Made by a program: the position numbers and the translations under genes. 64,000 nucleotides of DNA, taken from positions 620,001-684,000 of the forward strand of contig JAXQJY010000024.1 of the NCBI GenBank assembly GCA_037042185.1, given 5' to 3'. Positions 11,157 to 23,340 of the stretch are shown here, in pieces. The notes beneath the pieces are model-generated. The model was not told the origin of the DNA, did no database searches, and saw nothing but the letters and a program-made list of their open reading frames with translations. Source of the DNA: Sordariomycetes sp. S80-01Y. Lineage: Eukaryota > Ascomycota > Sordariomycetes. The stretch's first letter is position 1. Each line of letters begins with the position of its first letter.

Positions 11157-14100
11157 ATGCCACCTTATCCAGCACAGCTGGAGGGATGGTGGCTCTCCGC
11201 CGGCTGGGAGCAACTCTGCGCTCTCTTCGACCGTGACGATGGCCTAAGCCCCAACCAGGTGGGCTTTGCGCAGGCTGCGCAGCGGAGGCTCCGAGCTTTT
11301 GACCACGATGTTGCGCTTCATGACCGCTTTCGCAACGACTGGAGCAGGGCTCGCGAGGAAGGGCTATTCGCCGTCGAAGCTAACCCTCGCCAGCGCCTCC
11401 TTCGCACAACGCAGGAGATCTTCCGCCCAAGCAACCACGGCGGCCTGGATTACTCCCGCGCTCTGGAGGGTCTTGGCGACCTCGACGCCGCAGAAGTCCA
11501 TCGGCTTACTCTCATGAACTCCTTTCAGGTCGCGCTGGATGAGGGATCCGGCGGGCAGGAGAGCAGCATTCTTGTGAACGAGCTGTACACAGCGTCAACA
11601 AAGAGATACGCAGAGCTTCACCTAGGATTCCGCGCTTTTGTAAGTTCAACTGCTAACGAATCAAAAGGCTCTACTGAACGAAATTCAGATTCTCATCCAC
11701 TACTTGGATCCCGAAGAGGACACCTGCAATGACCCTATCAAGGCAATGGCCCTTGTTAATGCGCTCTTTCCACCAGTCATCCATCTCGAGGATGCGGACG
11801 ACTTTGACGTCTGCCCATACACCATTGGTCTTCGCGGCAGTATTCGACTGAAGCTGTTCGAGCACCTATTGGGCGAAAACCCCTTTTCACAAGAGAAGTT
11901 CAACGCCATCAAATTGAAGATCATGTCGTACAACAAGATTCCCGGCTATTGTGATCTGCGCCTCGGTCTGGTCCGATACAACGAAGAAGTCAAGAAGCTC
12001 GAGGGCTCCGGATTCAAGATGCTCGACACGGCCGAGAAGCTCGAAAAGAAGACATCGTCGGACGACTCCTCTACTGGTAAAGCTAGGCAGGGGGTTTATG
12101 TCACATCCCCTACAACAGCCGTTAAATCTGGGTATCTACGCCCCGTCAGCTCAGCACCGCCCGTACCACATCCACTCATCCAAGGAATGCCTGGTCGGGA
12201 GCTCTTCGGCGCCCATACCGATCCAGTGGCCTTCGTCGGCAGCACGTTCGGACAGCGTTACGGTCCCGTGGAGTGTGGCGCTCTATCCAAGACGGAGTTC
12301 CATGAACACCCTATTGCCAAGTACACTGAGTTCAGCTCCGCAGAGAAGGCGGCGATTGGATTACTGCTACCTCGAGTCGTTGACTGTGACGCCCCCTAGG
12401 AGGTCGTCATAGATACCGACAGCGAGGATGAAGGAACAAACATACGCTCTGTAACACTTGGAAAGAAGGCCATAAAGGGCTCTCACCGTAAGAAGTCGTC
12501 CTCCATCAAGGAACGGAGCAAAGGCCGCTTGGCTTCCATCACCGAAGAGCCAGGCTTTGTGAAGAACTTCTTCCAGAAGCATGTCGTCAAGCGTGTTGCC
12601 TCGAAGCCATATCTTCGAAGCTCTACTTCTCCAGAGCCGAAGCAGAAGGGTGCCGGTCGTGGCGCAGCGTCTCTTCCTCCTCCAAGCAGGGGCAAAGGCA
12701 GAGACATATTCAAGGCACACATCTCAGCACCCGACATGACGGTACAAAGGACCACCTCCGGAGGCTCCAAGCTTTCCAACGAGATCAAGCTCGATAGCCC
12801 TACAACGCCAACACTCAAGTACGACCCGGCACGCTACTCGACCGTTCCCGCCGCAACCATCAAGCGCTCCTCGGAAGCCCGTAATGAAAAGTTCGTCCTT
12901 GCAGAGGCCCGCATGGCTCCGATGGAGTATGCCCGAAGATTTCTCATCGAAAAGGCCAACGCCCACAAGGAAAACCGAGATTGCTCGCTCCCACCTTTCC
13001 TATACTGCTACTACTGGGCTCCCAAGTATGAGAGATGGTTCCTCACGCCGAAGCTCCCGGAGAGCATCAGAAGGGCATACGGAACGAAGATCTATCAGTC
13101 GAACGACGTAGAAAAGAGCACTGCGGAGACCAACGCGGTCGACCTCGAGCAGATAATGGGGAATCCTGACTGTCCCCGACTGTCTCTGCACTTGGGCCAG
13201 ATTGAGTCACTTCTCCCCTCGATGACAGCAATGGATCTCAACGACGTCGACAAGCATGTATATGACAGGAAGAGCCGAAAGAATGCTCGAGAGGATACCA
13301 AGTACATGATGTCCGGCGCATTAGGCGATGCTGACACTTCGGCACGTTTGCACGAGGGGACGTGCCCTGCCTCGTCCGCAACGGATGATCACAAGGAAAG
13401 CAAGAATGTTCACGTGAAGTCGGCATCAGAAGGAACGAACGTCACCAGCTTTACTCAATGTTTCGATGAAGCTGTTCGAGCTTATGGCGGCAGTGAAACT
13501 GGCGAAAGCGCGGTCATCTACGAGCAGTACGCTAATACGCCTGAGGCATCGGTTCACAAGGAAACCGCCGAGGCGAGTGGTGACGAAGCCATTGCTGAGG
13601 CTTCCGGAAAGTATGATAACCATGATTCTTTCAAGGACTCACAGTACAGCGACGACACGATTACGGCTTTCCGCAAAATAACAGAACACCAGAACCAGGC
13701 TTGGTTGACGCCGCGCAAAGAAGCCGATGCCGATGGCACACCTCCTTCTACGACGGACAAGGATGGCTCTTCTCCGGTTGATGACGCTGGCCTTGACGAC
13801 TCCAGCCCCGTCGTGAACTGGCCCCTTCAGCCAGGTCGCTCTCGTCGGGCAGACCACGTCCGTCACGTCTTCGAAAGGGCTGGCGGTGTGAGGACCTACA
13901 ATAACATGCAACACCCCGTCTTGATGCCTTCGGCCTCTGAGGCTTCGCAGAGATCAATGAGAGCCGAACTGCAGCCCCGGCCACTGCGCGTTCCCTCGAA
14001 TACCCCGAGACCAGCTCCCCGTCTGTCGCCACAGCCGGGATCGCTTCTGTATGAGATGGAGGAGAAAGCCCGACGAGAGTCCTTCGAGATGTACCACCGC

Positions 14101-15102
14101 CCCCGTCAGCAGCGTGAAGAACCTAGTCCCACGGACAACTCCGACAATGTCCCAGGTCACAACAACCCTTTTGCTCCACAAAGCACTGCAGAGCATCTTA
14201 GGCTCGCGATAACTGAACCTGCACAGGAGGACGTTGCGCCCGAGGTTTATGAAGAAAGCGATGATGATGTTTCAGACTGTGATTTGGTTGAGACCATGCC
14301 AAAGCGCAACGTCAGGTCTGACACTATGCTCCTTCAAGGAACCGATCGACCGAGGCACATTCCTATTGTGCTTGATGCGTCCCGCTCTCTTCGTTCGGAT
14401 ATGACTACCCAAGAGCGTCTTGCCCAGCCCCCACGGTCTACCTGGTCTCACAGTCCGTCTTCCACGGAGGAGCGAGGATCTGCGTCTCGATTCGGATCGC
14501 TCTTTAGGCGCAAGAACAGAGAGAAGTCCGCAAAGACTCCTACCACGCCATCTTACTGGAGCCCTTTCGACCGTCGCTCTCCGTCCCCGCCGCATACCAA
14601 GGCTTGGGGTGAGCAGGGATCCCCTTCCAGTGACAAGAAGCAAGAGCGTGCAAACTGGTTCCGCAGTAAGGCTGAACAGGCTACGAAGTCTCACAGAAAC
14701 CGCACTTTCTCTGGCGCTCAGCGCTCACAAGAGGAAATCAAACCCTCGACCAATCGAGAGTCTCCCGTTGACATTCAAGATATGATGAATCCAGATCCGG
14801 TCCCGCCTCCTTCGCACTCCGCCTTCGACGATCCACGCTCGCCTCCGGCGCCCAAATTGCCCCCGATCCCGCCGCTGCCTACCGATTATACCCCCACCCG
14901 AGCGTTCGCTGAATATGCCACAAACTTGGACGAGGCCGATCTGGCTGCCTTCCGCGAGAAGAGCGCAAAGGCGCTGGCAATGAGGGCCAAGAAGAGCTCC
15001 GATGGTCTCAAATCCAAGAGCAGCACCGGCTTGCGCAATACATTCCTCAAGGGAGGCAATTGGCGCAAGGGGAAGGACAAGGACGAGGGCAAAGAGAAGT
15101 AG
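11157..15102 (+). CDS. large uncharacterised protein, interrupted by one in-frame TAG
   Basis: Function not recognised. Exon 1 is 11157-11639; intron 11640-11688 (49 nt, GTAAGT..CAG, TACTGAAC-type branch) joins in frame to 11689. The frame runs open to a TAG at 12397-12399 (codon 398), then continues without another stop for 900 codons to 15102. The N-terminal 300 residues look globular and helical. The part after the TAG is Ser/Pro/charged low complexity, with proline-rich PAPKLPPIPPLP near the end and a Lys-rich C-terminus. Both sides of the TAG read like protein, so it may be a nonsense mutation or sequencing error, an intron acceptor (CCCCCTAG, no convincing donor found), or the true stop of a 397-residue protein with a second gene following. 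The full frame would give about 1,298 residues. Confidence 0.6.
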
Positions 15103-16260
15103 AGGGCGATTAATCGAGGTGACGCTCAAGCTATATCCAGTTGTGATGGCGAGTGTGCCGCCTATAGGATTTGGAGACCATGTATTGGCCGTGGTGTTAT
15201 CGACGAACAGGAGAAGAGCATGGACTGGCATTCGAGGATGATCATAGGGATGGAACCAGTTTCGCTCGGTGGCCAACATCTTTGGCGTTGCATGTGGAGA
15301 GGCGGATTTTGTGTTTCGGATTTACCTTCAGGGCTATACTTACTTTTGAAGGCATGTATGAACGGTGAAGGCTCATCATAGTGAGGAAGGCGTTCGGTTG
15401 CTTTAGGCTCGTGCTAGGAATAGGAAAGCCCTCAATCGCATTCGACAACCACGCGCCGCTCGGCGGCCTTTGCCTGCGCCTCCTTGTTTCGAACTCTTTT
15501 CTTTACGTTTCCTTTCCTAAGTTGATGTCCAATCATAAGAAACGTGTTTCGGGGCACGCAAACACCGCAGAAGATAGAGTAGTATATGAATGGCAGCATC
15601 AGCGCACGTTGAGCCAAAGGAGCTGGGCTAACAACGAGAGACAACCAATGCGTCAAGAAAAAGTGCAGAGAAACCACTGAAGGCTCCTAAATAAACGATT
15701 TTCCTTTCATATACGAATACAATTCGAAGCTCAGTAGGTTGTCTCTACTGCCAGATCCTCGAATGCTTGAGAGACAAGGGGGAACAAGACAAACAACAGC
15801 GCCACTTCTGACACCAGTTCGAGTGTGGCTATGTGAATACCGAGCCACTGGCAAAACCGGCATTGAGAAACGAATAACATCACCGCGTTCAGACCAAGTA
15901 CACCAGGCACGCAGCCGCGTAACGCGAATCCGACAGCTTACAGAGGCAAAACAAGAGACAAGAGACCTCAAGTACATCACTTCAAAAACGAAAAGAAATT
16001 CAGTACGAGCATCTCAATTAATGAAGATGCTAAGATCAAGTAGAAGCCAAGTCCAGCTCACCGCATGTACCAAGCCTCACCAAGATCTGCCAAGCAAACT
16101 ATCCCCGAATCCAGTCCAAGTCGACGATCCTCCAAAACAGATTCACCACGATGCCGTAGCGCTCAAGAAACCACATGAAGACCAGAAAGCAAGCGAGGCG
16201 CCGCGGAAGAACAGCGAGTGTGAAAAGCCACACCCAGAGGGTGGCGGAATCCCGAAAGCT
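15103..16260. other. convergent intergenic region
   Basis: 1.16 kb between the 3' end of the rightward large gene and the 3' end of SSP1. Nothing convincing was seen on either strand. Confidence 0.5.
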
Positions 16261-16857
16261 CTAGTATCCGGGCATCGAGTAGAGGCGAAGGTCCCCACCC
16301 TCCTTGAACACGACCTTGCCGCCAGCGCGGTCGCTGGACTTGCACTTGCGCTTGATCACCTCCAGGAAGAAGGCGACGTGCTCGGCCTTGTACCCGTCAC
16401 ACTTCTTGCAGGAGACCGGGCCGGGGGAGTCACGACCGCACTAGTTAAAGGGAAACATTAGCTTCAAATCCTAACGTCCACATAAAAGGATTGCGGCAAA
16501 TATGAGAGAATCGGCGGGAGAGAAACTTACAGCGGAAGGGCCATCGACCTTCTTGGTCTTGCACATCTGGAAGACAGCTCCTCCATCCTTGCCAGTGTAG
16601 TTCTTGACAGTAGGTCCACACTTGAGCCTGTCCTTGCGACCAACGTTCTGGTTGAAGCACTTGTCGCGGTTGTCCTCGGCACGGACGTTGCTGATCAGCT
16701 GATCGACATGGTGGAGGTAGGGAGAGGCGTCAGACGTCTCGCAGACGACGTCGTGGTCGAGATCCTGAATGCCGGCGGGGGTCAGGATGTCAGGAGTGGC
16801 CTGAGCAGAGACTGCGGTAGCGAAAGCCATGAAGGCAGCAACAAGAGTGAACTTCAT
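16261..16857 (-). CDS. small secreted cysteine-rich protein SSP1 (effector-like paralog)
   Basis: Exons 16857-16531 and 16440-16261; intron 16530-16441 (90 nt, GTAAGT..ACTAG, GCTAAT branch). The product is 168 residues. It has a hydrophobic signal peptide of about 18-19 residues ending near VSAQA, then eight cysteines. Exon 1 spacing is C-x27-C-x12-C-x18-C with the hallmarks CETSDASPYLHH and GGAVFQMC. Exon 2 begins at a cysteine and has C-x9-C-x2-C, a later CKSS, RAGGK, and ends RLYSMPGY. It is secreted by prediction, and the cysteine pattern suggests four disulfides in the apoplast or medium. It is the leftmost of six paralogs on this strand, and a TATA box lies 151 bp upstream. No database family was recognised with certainty; a distant Ecp2/Hce2 relationship is an inference. 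Confidence 0.87.
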
Positions 16858-17007
16858 CTTGGATGATGTTGTTGATTTGTGAAGGCAAAGAGTAGAAGTG
16901 TTGAGCGTTTGTTCTTTGAGGAACCGTGCGAGCTTGAGGGAGAAGAGAGAGTAAGGTTGGATGAAGGAGGGGAGAAAGGAAAGAAGAACCCCAAAGTATG
17001 TGAGAGG

Positions 17008-17015
17008 TATTTATA
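17008..17015 (-). promoter_or_regulatory. TATA box upstream of SSP1
   Basis: TATAAATA on the minus strand, about 151 bp before the SSP1 start codon, in a spacing suitable for a fungal core promoter. Confidence 0.5.
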
Positions 17016-18282
17016 CCTAGAATTATCGAGCCTGAGCCCCGTTGTGAACAGCTGCCAGCAGTTTCGTAGTGGTCAAGTGGACGCGGGCACGGCTGAGTGT
17101 TGAGTGCCTTCGGTAAGGTCCTTCGGCTCTTTTCAGTCCCTAGTAAGCGGTGTGCAAGCTCTCGAGGTGGCTGCTCAAGCTCGTTTTGCCCCCCACCCCT
17201 GAACACTGTTGCCGCGCTCGGCACTACGAAGCCACTCTCGCTTAGCTTGACCAACAAGACACATGCTTCCTTCAAACCTCTCACCGATAAATATGTCATA
17301 GTGGAGGTCCATCTGGACTATTTCGTTTCAAGACGTCACGCATGCCAAGTTCACGGTTCAGGTCGGTGAGTACCGGAGGAACTTGCAGGGGCAGCTGTAA
17401 CAACCCAGGCCCACAGAGACCGTTTGACGAATTTGAACTCATTGAGTTGGAAATTTGAGGAAAGTGAAGGCCTTATAGTTAGAGATTCAGAGGCAGTGAT
17501 CAGAAGAATACGAGCTGCGACCCAGCCTCGAGTGTAGTGTACTTCACCAACAACCACCAATGCAGCCTTTCATGACAAAAGCCAACCCGGATTTGCTATC
17601 ATTCCATTGAAGCTCATCAATATATATTGCTAGGGATTGGGTTTCTGACTCCTTTCTTTTTGCCGTAGATCAGCCAAGGAGTAAAGCTACGTATACCGTA
17701 CCGGACCAATAACGCTGATGTGACGTGAGCCCTTTCGTAAGATTTAGGTAGGGCCACGCCTGAGGATCAGCTATGATGGAACGATACCCGTTGAAGATAA
17801 GTTGATTTGCTAAGGTAAGAGTCCATGAAGAAAATAACAGGCTAAAAGCTCGTTATCGAACAATGAGATTGCAATTCGGATGGTGTATCCTCCGCTCTGT
17901 TGACGGAGGCTCTCGACTTGTAGTCAGAGTCAATAGATGGCAATTGAGTGGCCTCTCTCCTAGGAACCAAAGGCTATATACATGGAATATATCATGGGAA
18001 CATTGGAAAATCTGTATAAAGAGATTTACCATGTCGCTGCACTTGGATACTGCCCTGTATACTTCCGTGACACCTTTGGAAGCAAGCAAACCAGGCCTCC
18101 CAAGCTCCCAATAAGCATCCTGTCCTCTCCAGAGAAAGACGCGGTGATTTTAGACCAAACGACCGCCAACCGACGCCTGTATCTAATTTAAGATCCACCG
18201 CGTCGCCCTATAGAGCCCGGCCTTCATCGTTGTTGGCCCTTCTTAGTTCGGTGCCGGACGAAGGGTTTCTCGCACGGGCGTC
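17016..18282. other. intergenic region upstream of SSP1
   Basis: About 1.3 kb between the SSP1 core promoter and the SSP2 stop codon. Only short unconvincing open frames were seen. It should contain distal SSP1 regulatory DNA and the SSP2 3' UTR. Confidence 0.45.
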
Positions 18283-18857
18283 CTAGCCTGGCATACGAAT
18301 CAACCTCACTTCTCCTCCCCACGGCCAGCCCATCTCGAATCGGCCTCCAGCGCGGTGTGGGCTCTTGCACTCTTCAGCAATGTATCCAAGAATCTTGGCG
18401 ACATCTTTGCCAGTGATTTGGTAGGCGGGGCAGAGACCACAGAGGATTTTGCCAGGCCTTCTGTTCTGGCACTGTGATGGGCAGAGTGTAAGCGTCCGAG
18501 GAATCTGAAAGGGTGTCTTCATGGTGTCGCGGGTGGTTAGAGTATATTGCTTACAGTCTTAGGGCGAGGGTCCCATTTTCCATGAGTGAAGTCAGTTCTG
18601 CACAGTTGAAAGGCGGCGCCGCCGCCATCGGACCACTCCTTCATCGTAGGGCCACAGTGTCCAACCTTGTCCCCGACCTGAGCAGAAAAGCAAAGGCTGC
18701 CTTCGTCGGATGCGTCAAGCTTGTCGATGAGCTGCTGAATGTGATGCATGTAGGGAGAGCCGTCGGAAGTTTCGCAGATGACTTCGTCCTCCTTGAGAGC
18801 GAAGGCGAAGATGCTGGCAAAGGCCAGCAGGAAGAGCACCGAGGTGAAGATCTTCAT
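18283..18857 (-). CDS. small secreted cysteine-rich protein SSP2 (effector-like paralog)
   Basis: Exons 18857-18555 and 18471-18283; intron 18554-18472 (83 nt, GTAAGC..CACAG). The product is 163 residues. The Met at 18857 was chosen because it opens a good signal peptide (MKIFTSVLFLLAFASIFAFA) and matches the MK starts of most sister genes, although the frame is open further upstream. Eight cysteines: C-x27-C-x11-C-x17-C in exon 1 (CETSDGSPYMHH, GGGAAFQLC) and C-x9-C-x2-C plus CKSPHRAGG in exon 2. It ends VRLIRMPG with no extension. The intron again sits directly before the TGC codon. The start codon overlaps the stop of an unrelated upstream open frame (18854-19171). Confidence 0.86.
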
Positions 18858-19171
18858 GTTCGCCCAGGCGTGATGATGAACCTGAAATGGTAGCGTGCGA
18901 GGTAAGGTCGGATGAGCAGCGCGTACTCCAGCTCGTTCAAATACCACACGGGGAGCTCGTCAATTGTCCACGGATGGTCAAGGCACCATTCGTATAGCGC
19001 CAAGATCTCGTAATGTGTCAGACGAGGAGGCCTGCGGTCTCGAGGGCGGAAGTAACGCCGAACAGCTTGAACTGTGTACTTGAAGCACTGTCGAAGCCGG
19101 TTCCAGAAAGGAGGACAAGCACGCCTGTGGGGTAGTGGCGCGAGCACGTACGCGAGGAGAAAGAAGATCAT
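18854..19171 (-). CDS. unrecognised 105-residue open frame overlapping the SSP2 start
   Basis: Function not recognised. A hydrophobic N-terminus (MIFFLLAYVLAPL) is followed by an Arg- and aromatic-rich stretch with YEWCLDHPWTIDELPVWYL. The stop codon TGA overlaps the SSP2 ATG by sharing bases (ATGA). Composition is more protein-like than other intergenic frames, but there is no homology or splice evidence. It may simply be SSP2 promoter and leader DNA. Confidence 0.2.
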   Translation of the reverse strand: MIFFLLAYVLAPLPHRRACPPFWNRLRQCFKYTVQAVRRYFRPRDRRPPRLTHYEILALYEWCLDHPWTIDELPVWYLNELEYALLIRPYLARYHFRFIITPGRT

Positions 19172-21535
19172 GAAGAGCGGTGTCGGTCGGTGTCAAGAGC
19201 CTGAAGGTATGAGTGATTCAGTAGAAGTTGGGGGCAGACGAAGTCTATGTTTGGATGATTCTTACCTCAGGAGACCGACCCAGCACGTGTGGTTTCCCAG
19301 TGGCGCTAGCCCCTTTTACCACGGTTCGGGCTGCTGTCAACAGGCCTGCTACTGACGCCTCACCAACAGTTCCCATCGCACGTCTTTGAACATTCACCTT
19401 CCCATATGGTCTCAACTGAGAACTGTTTGTCTTCTGATCGCTGGATGAGCTGTGAACGACGCGTGTGGCATCTCACGAACCGCGTAATGTCCCTGCATCT
19501 GTCGGACCATACTCTATCAAGACCACAGCAGAGTCAGCACCATCGGCTGCGGACAATTCGCCCTCTTGGCAAGTTTAGGGGTAGACCTCGTCTCAGTATT
19601 GTTCTTAGTCGGTGGCTGATTCTAGAATCCAGTTAAGACGCGACATCTCCGTTCGCGAGCGACGAAGAATTGCGTTGCTTTCTTTCGAGCCATTTCCACG
19701 CCATTGGACATCCAAAGATATCTCATCATCAAAGAGACTGTAAGCAGAATTTTTGATCTAGTACAGGTAGAGATTCCCGTGGAGGATACACAGGTACTGC
19801 TCGTTTCCTGGATCCAGCGAGTTAAGCGGCAGAGACCAGAAGGCCGGTACCCCGGGCTATTGGAAGCATACATGGATCCAGGATACGTTGGACGTAAGAT
19901 TAGAAAGGAAATTCCTGCGAATGATTTGTTCTTAAGAGGATCTAGTTTCCAAGTCCTTCAACGAAGTTGCCAAGGATCTATCGATCAAACCCAAATCTCG
20001 TTTCCCCGAACGGCGCCTCAAACTAAGGCTTAAACCACCCTATTAGAGTCACAATACGCAAGCACCTGTTACCAAGCGACGCTTTCTGAATCTGTTACTG
20101 TCGAAGCTTACGTTTCTATTCCTGTAGACGAAAAGGGGCCGGTGCTCCCAAACGCTGGACAAAGGAGATAGACTTGATACGAAGAACAAAGGCTTCCGAG
20201 CTCCCTAACGCTTCTTTGTCTCATACAATATCAGTTAAATTGACATGAGAGTATTCATATGTTATTTTTTCGACCATGCATCTTACATTTGGAGTCGTGG
20301 AATACCTCCCAAATAGGATGCATGGCACGCAGCGGATACCGTGTGGCGCTTCATTGGCCCTCCGTGTTCAAAACCATGTCTCACACGCTCATTCTCACAG
20401 TATTCTCGATCCATGTTCGTTTCCATGAGCCCCCTTATCCTCGTACGAAAGTCGTCGCTCTGTCTACTCTTCTCCCACCACTCAGTGTCGGGTTTTCCGT
20501 CGAAGGGAGCTGGTGCGAGAGCACGGCGATACACGTGTATTCCTCAAACACCGCTTCCCATTAATTAAGAAGGGTAAGACTAGCATATTGCTGCAGTCAC
20601 CCCGCAGAACTTCAATATTGGGAGATGGCGGCGAGTCCAAGGTCCGTTTGGTAGGGAGGAGTGTCGGAGGGTTCGTCTGCGAGGTAGGCGATAAGAGAAA
20701 GTCCAGTTTCCATGAGGAAGGCAGCTTCACTGGAATCAAATGGTTTTCATTGCATCTTGGGGATTCAAATAACGTTGTTCAAGTTGAAGTTGGACTCAGT
20801 GGCCGGCATTGCCTTGGGACTACTACTCAAAGAAAAGACTTAGGGACCTTTACCCCCCTTCCTCCGGCTGAGTAATCGAGGCCTCCTCAACAGTCGGGTG
20901 ATTGATATCACGCTGCGTCTTTACCATACACCTGTTGCGGACTGGACCTGAGACCCCGGCTCTGCTCAAGCGTCCGCCCAACAGTGCGAACAAGGTTTGC
21001 GGATTCAATGCTCAATAAGCTATGACTGGCAACGGCGCGTCACGAAATCTTCTTCAAGCTCTCCCAAAGTAAATTCATAATCTGACATCTTCTCAATAGG
21101 GCGAATTGCACCCCTTTCGCGTAACGTCGCTGCAAGCAGCGACACTCGAATCCGAACCCGAGTAAACATCGAGGTCCCTGACTATCGAGACACTTGAATC
21201 AGTCGAACACAACTGACCAGTTCCATAGAGGAGATACATATGGTCTCACACGACCCGTACAAAGCTTTTCTCGCGCAATGGCTGAGGAGAAACATGAAAC
21301 CCGCAAGGATGGATGGGTACCTCTACGAACACGGATGAGTCGAAAGTAGGCACAATAAGTTGGTCAAGGAAGGGTCTTTGAACGTTCCAGTAATGTCTCT
21401 AGTTCTTCACATTCCGCTTTCTTCGAAGCAATTGCTGGCGTTTCTCTTTGGCCATGACTAGAGGGCAGACGATGCTGGGCTAAACACGCGTTGAACTTGA
21501 ACCGTCGAACCCCCGTGGCTGTTTGAGCCACAACC
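19172..21535. other. intergenic region upstream of SSP2
   Basis: About 2.4 kb without a supported gene. Two short frames with charged, protein-like composition (plus strand 19704-20033 and minus strand 20283-20534, the latter containing FDGKPDTEWWEK) could be decayed coding DNA but match nothing recognised. The signature motifs of the SSP family do not recur here. Confidence 0.4.
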
Positions 21536-22081
21536 TCAGGCAGGAGCACTGTACAAGCGGATTTGACCACCATATCTGGTGTGGAAAATACCTCCAGCTC
21601 GATGCGGGTTCTTGCACTCCTCCGCAAGAGCTTCCAGCTTATCAGCCACTTCGTCAGGCTTCATGCCTTGGCACCAATTACATTCAATAGGTCCCGGAGG
21701 CATCTCTTGGCACTGATATGAGTTCAGTTATCCGTTCTTTCTCGAGAGGGATTCAAAGCTTACGTGGTAGTCTCTGTGCACGAGCTCATCCCATTCGTCC
21801 ATGTCCCCGGAACAGAGAGAGAAGACAGCGCCCCCATCCTTTCCTGTGTACGTCTTCATCGTACACCCGCAGCGATTGGATCTCATACCAAGCATTTCGT
21901 TGAAGCAGAGGTTGGAATCGTCCTCGGTGCGCAAGTTTTCAACGAGCTGGGCGATGTGGTGCATGTAAGGACTGGCGTTGGAGGACTCGCATTCGATGTG
22001 CTCGTAGCCGATCAAGCCACCAACATCGGCAGCGCCGAAAGATGCAGAAAGCAAAATTGCAACGGTAGCCGTGAGCTTCAT
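21536..22081 (-). CDS. small secreted cysteine-rich protein SSP3 (effector-like paralog)
   Basis: Exons 22081-21764 and 21712-21536; intron 21763-21713 (51 nt, GTAAGC..ATCAG, with a GATAACTGAAC branch region). The product is 164 residues. The signal peptide is about 18 residues (to SFGAA). Cysteine pattern is C-x27-C-x11-C-x18-C (CESSNASPYMHH; GGAVFSLC) with one extra cysteine in CGCTMK, where sisters have CGPT. Exon 2 has C-x9-C-x2-C and CKNPHRAGG. The C-terminus reads RLYSAPA instead of RLY-x-MPG. Nine cysteines in total, so one may be unpaired. A palindromic TTTATAAA lies 105 bp upstream. Confidence 0.86.
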
Positions 22082-22185
22082 CGTGGATATCTTGGACTAT
22101 TTTGACCTTGGTGTGAAAATGGAGCAACAAGGAAACGGTTGGGGTGATGGGGTCTTGTCACGGCTCAGGACGTAGGCTTGGCGAG

Positions 22186-22193
22186 TTTATAAA
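22186..22193 (-). promoter_or_regulatory. TATA box upstream of SSP3
   Basis: TTTATAAA, about 105 bp before the SSP3 start codon; a good core-promoter spacing. Confidence 0.5.
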
Positions 22194-22787
22194 GTACTTG
22201 ATATGTTGCGGTGCCTCTTGACGACTTCTACTTTCTAAGTCTAATACTGTGAGCTATTATCAGCTAGAAGGCGGTCGGACCTAGTGGAGCATGGTCGCTA
22301 GGAGTTCAGACGTTGTCAAGATTGGCAGAGCCACGGGAAGTGAATCTAAGTCGGGGCTCCCAACAGCAGTTTGGGAGGATCTGAATCATCAGGGAGGTGC
22401 CAGATCCAGGAGTTCCGAGCGGTGAGCGCTTTCCACCGGCTTTATGTTGCTTGAATGAGTGACAGGGTGAGCTGACAAGACGAGGCAACACTCAAATGGA
22501 AGTCTAGAGGCCTAACAGCGCAGGTGTCTACGGTTGAGGCTCCTTTTTCTCAGTGATAGGAACCTGCCTTGCGAAAATTGCTTGTATTTTTCATCGGACT
22601 CGAGTATTTGGTGCAGTTACTGCTGTGATTGGATATGATCTGTTTCTCCAATCTTGAGATATGTCCCAAATTTCCTCCCTGAGTGAACCAGTTCGGAATC
22701 ATCAGCTCTAGTCTCCATAGCTAACCCCCTTCTGCGTCCGACGGCCATGTACGAAGCTCGGCCGAGCCTTTCCCTTGGTGCATCGAA
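22194..22787. other. short intergenic spacer between SSP4 and SSP3
   Basis: About 600 bp between the SSP3 core promoter and the SSP4 stop; with SSP5/SSP6 one of the two tightest spacings in the array. No gene seen. Confidence 0.5.
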
Positions 22788-23340
22788 CTACTTCAACCCA
22801 GGCATGGTGTAGAGGCGCACCTGACCAGCACGGCGCTCCTCACGAGCGGGAGCACGGAGGTAGTAGATTCCACCAGCCCGGTGAGGGTTCTTGCAGTGAT
22901 CGCGAATGGCCTCGAGCATCCGAGCGATCTCGAACCGACTCCATCCTTCGCAATCCTTGCAAGAGATCTTCCCGGGGGAACCGACAGCGCACTGTTGAGT
23001 CTTCATTAGCATCGTACCATTTAGCCTGGAAAGGTGTACTCACGCCGCGAGGACGGCGAGTATTGATTTCGCCTGAGCAGAGCGCAAACACGGCACCTCC
23101 ACCCTTTCCAGAGTAGTCTTTGATGGTGGGACCGCAGAAGTCACCGGCATAGCCAAGGTTGTCCATGAAGCAGGTGTTGGTTTTGTCGGTGGTCCTGAGG
23201 TTCTCGATCAACTGGTCGATGTGATGGACGAAGGGGCTGGCGTCGGAAGTCTCGCAAACGACTTGGTCTGGATCGTGGTCGGTGCCAGCGACACATGTGG
23301 CCAGCGCGTCCAGGACAACAAGAGCGGTGGCTAATCTCAT
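22788..23340 (-). CDS. small secreted cysteine-rich protein SSP4 (effector-like paralog)
   Basis: Exons 23340-23044 and 22991-22788; intron 23043-22992 (52 nt, GTGAGT..CAACAG, GATGCTAATG branch). The product is 166 residues. The Met at 23340 was chosen because it begins a signal peptide (to about CVAG). The frame is open for 62 codons upstream, but that part does not resemble the sisters. Cysteines are C-x27-C-x11-C-x18-C (CETSDASPFVHH; GGGAVFALC), then C-x9-C-x2-C and CKNPHRAGG, ending RLYTMPGLK. A basic insert (REERRAG) precedes the final motif. With SSP2 it is one of the most regular members and a good reference for the family. Confidence 0.87.

Noticed and set aside
15739-16461. 240-codon plus-strand frame
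   Set aside because: It overlaps SSP1 exon 2 antisense; SSP1 has family support and this frame has none.
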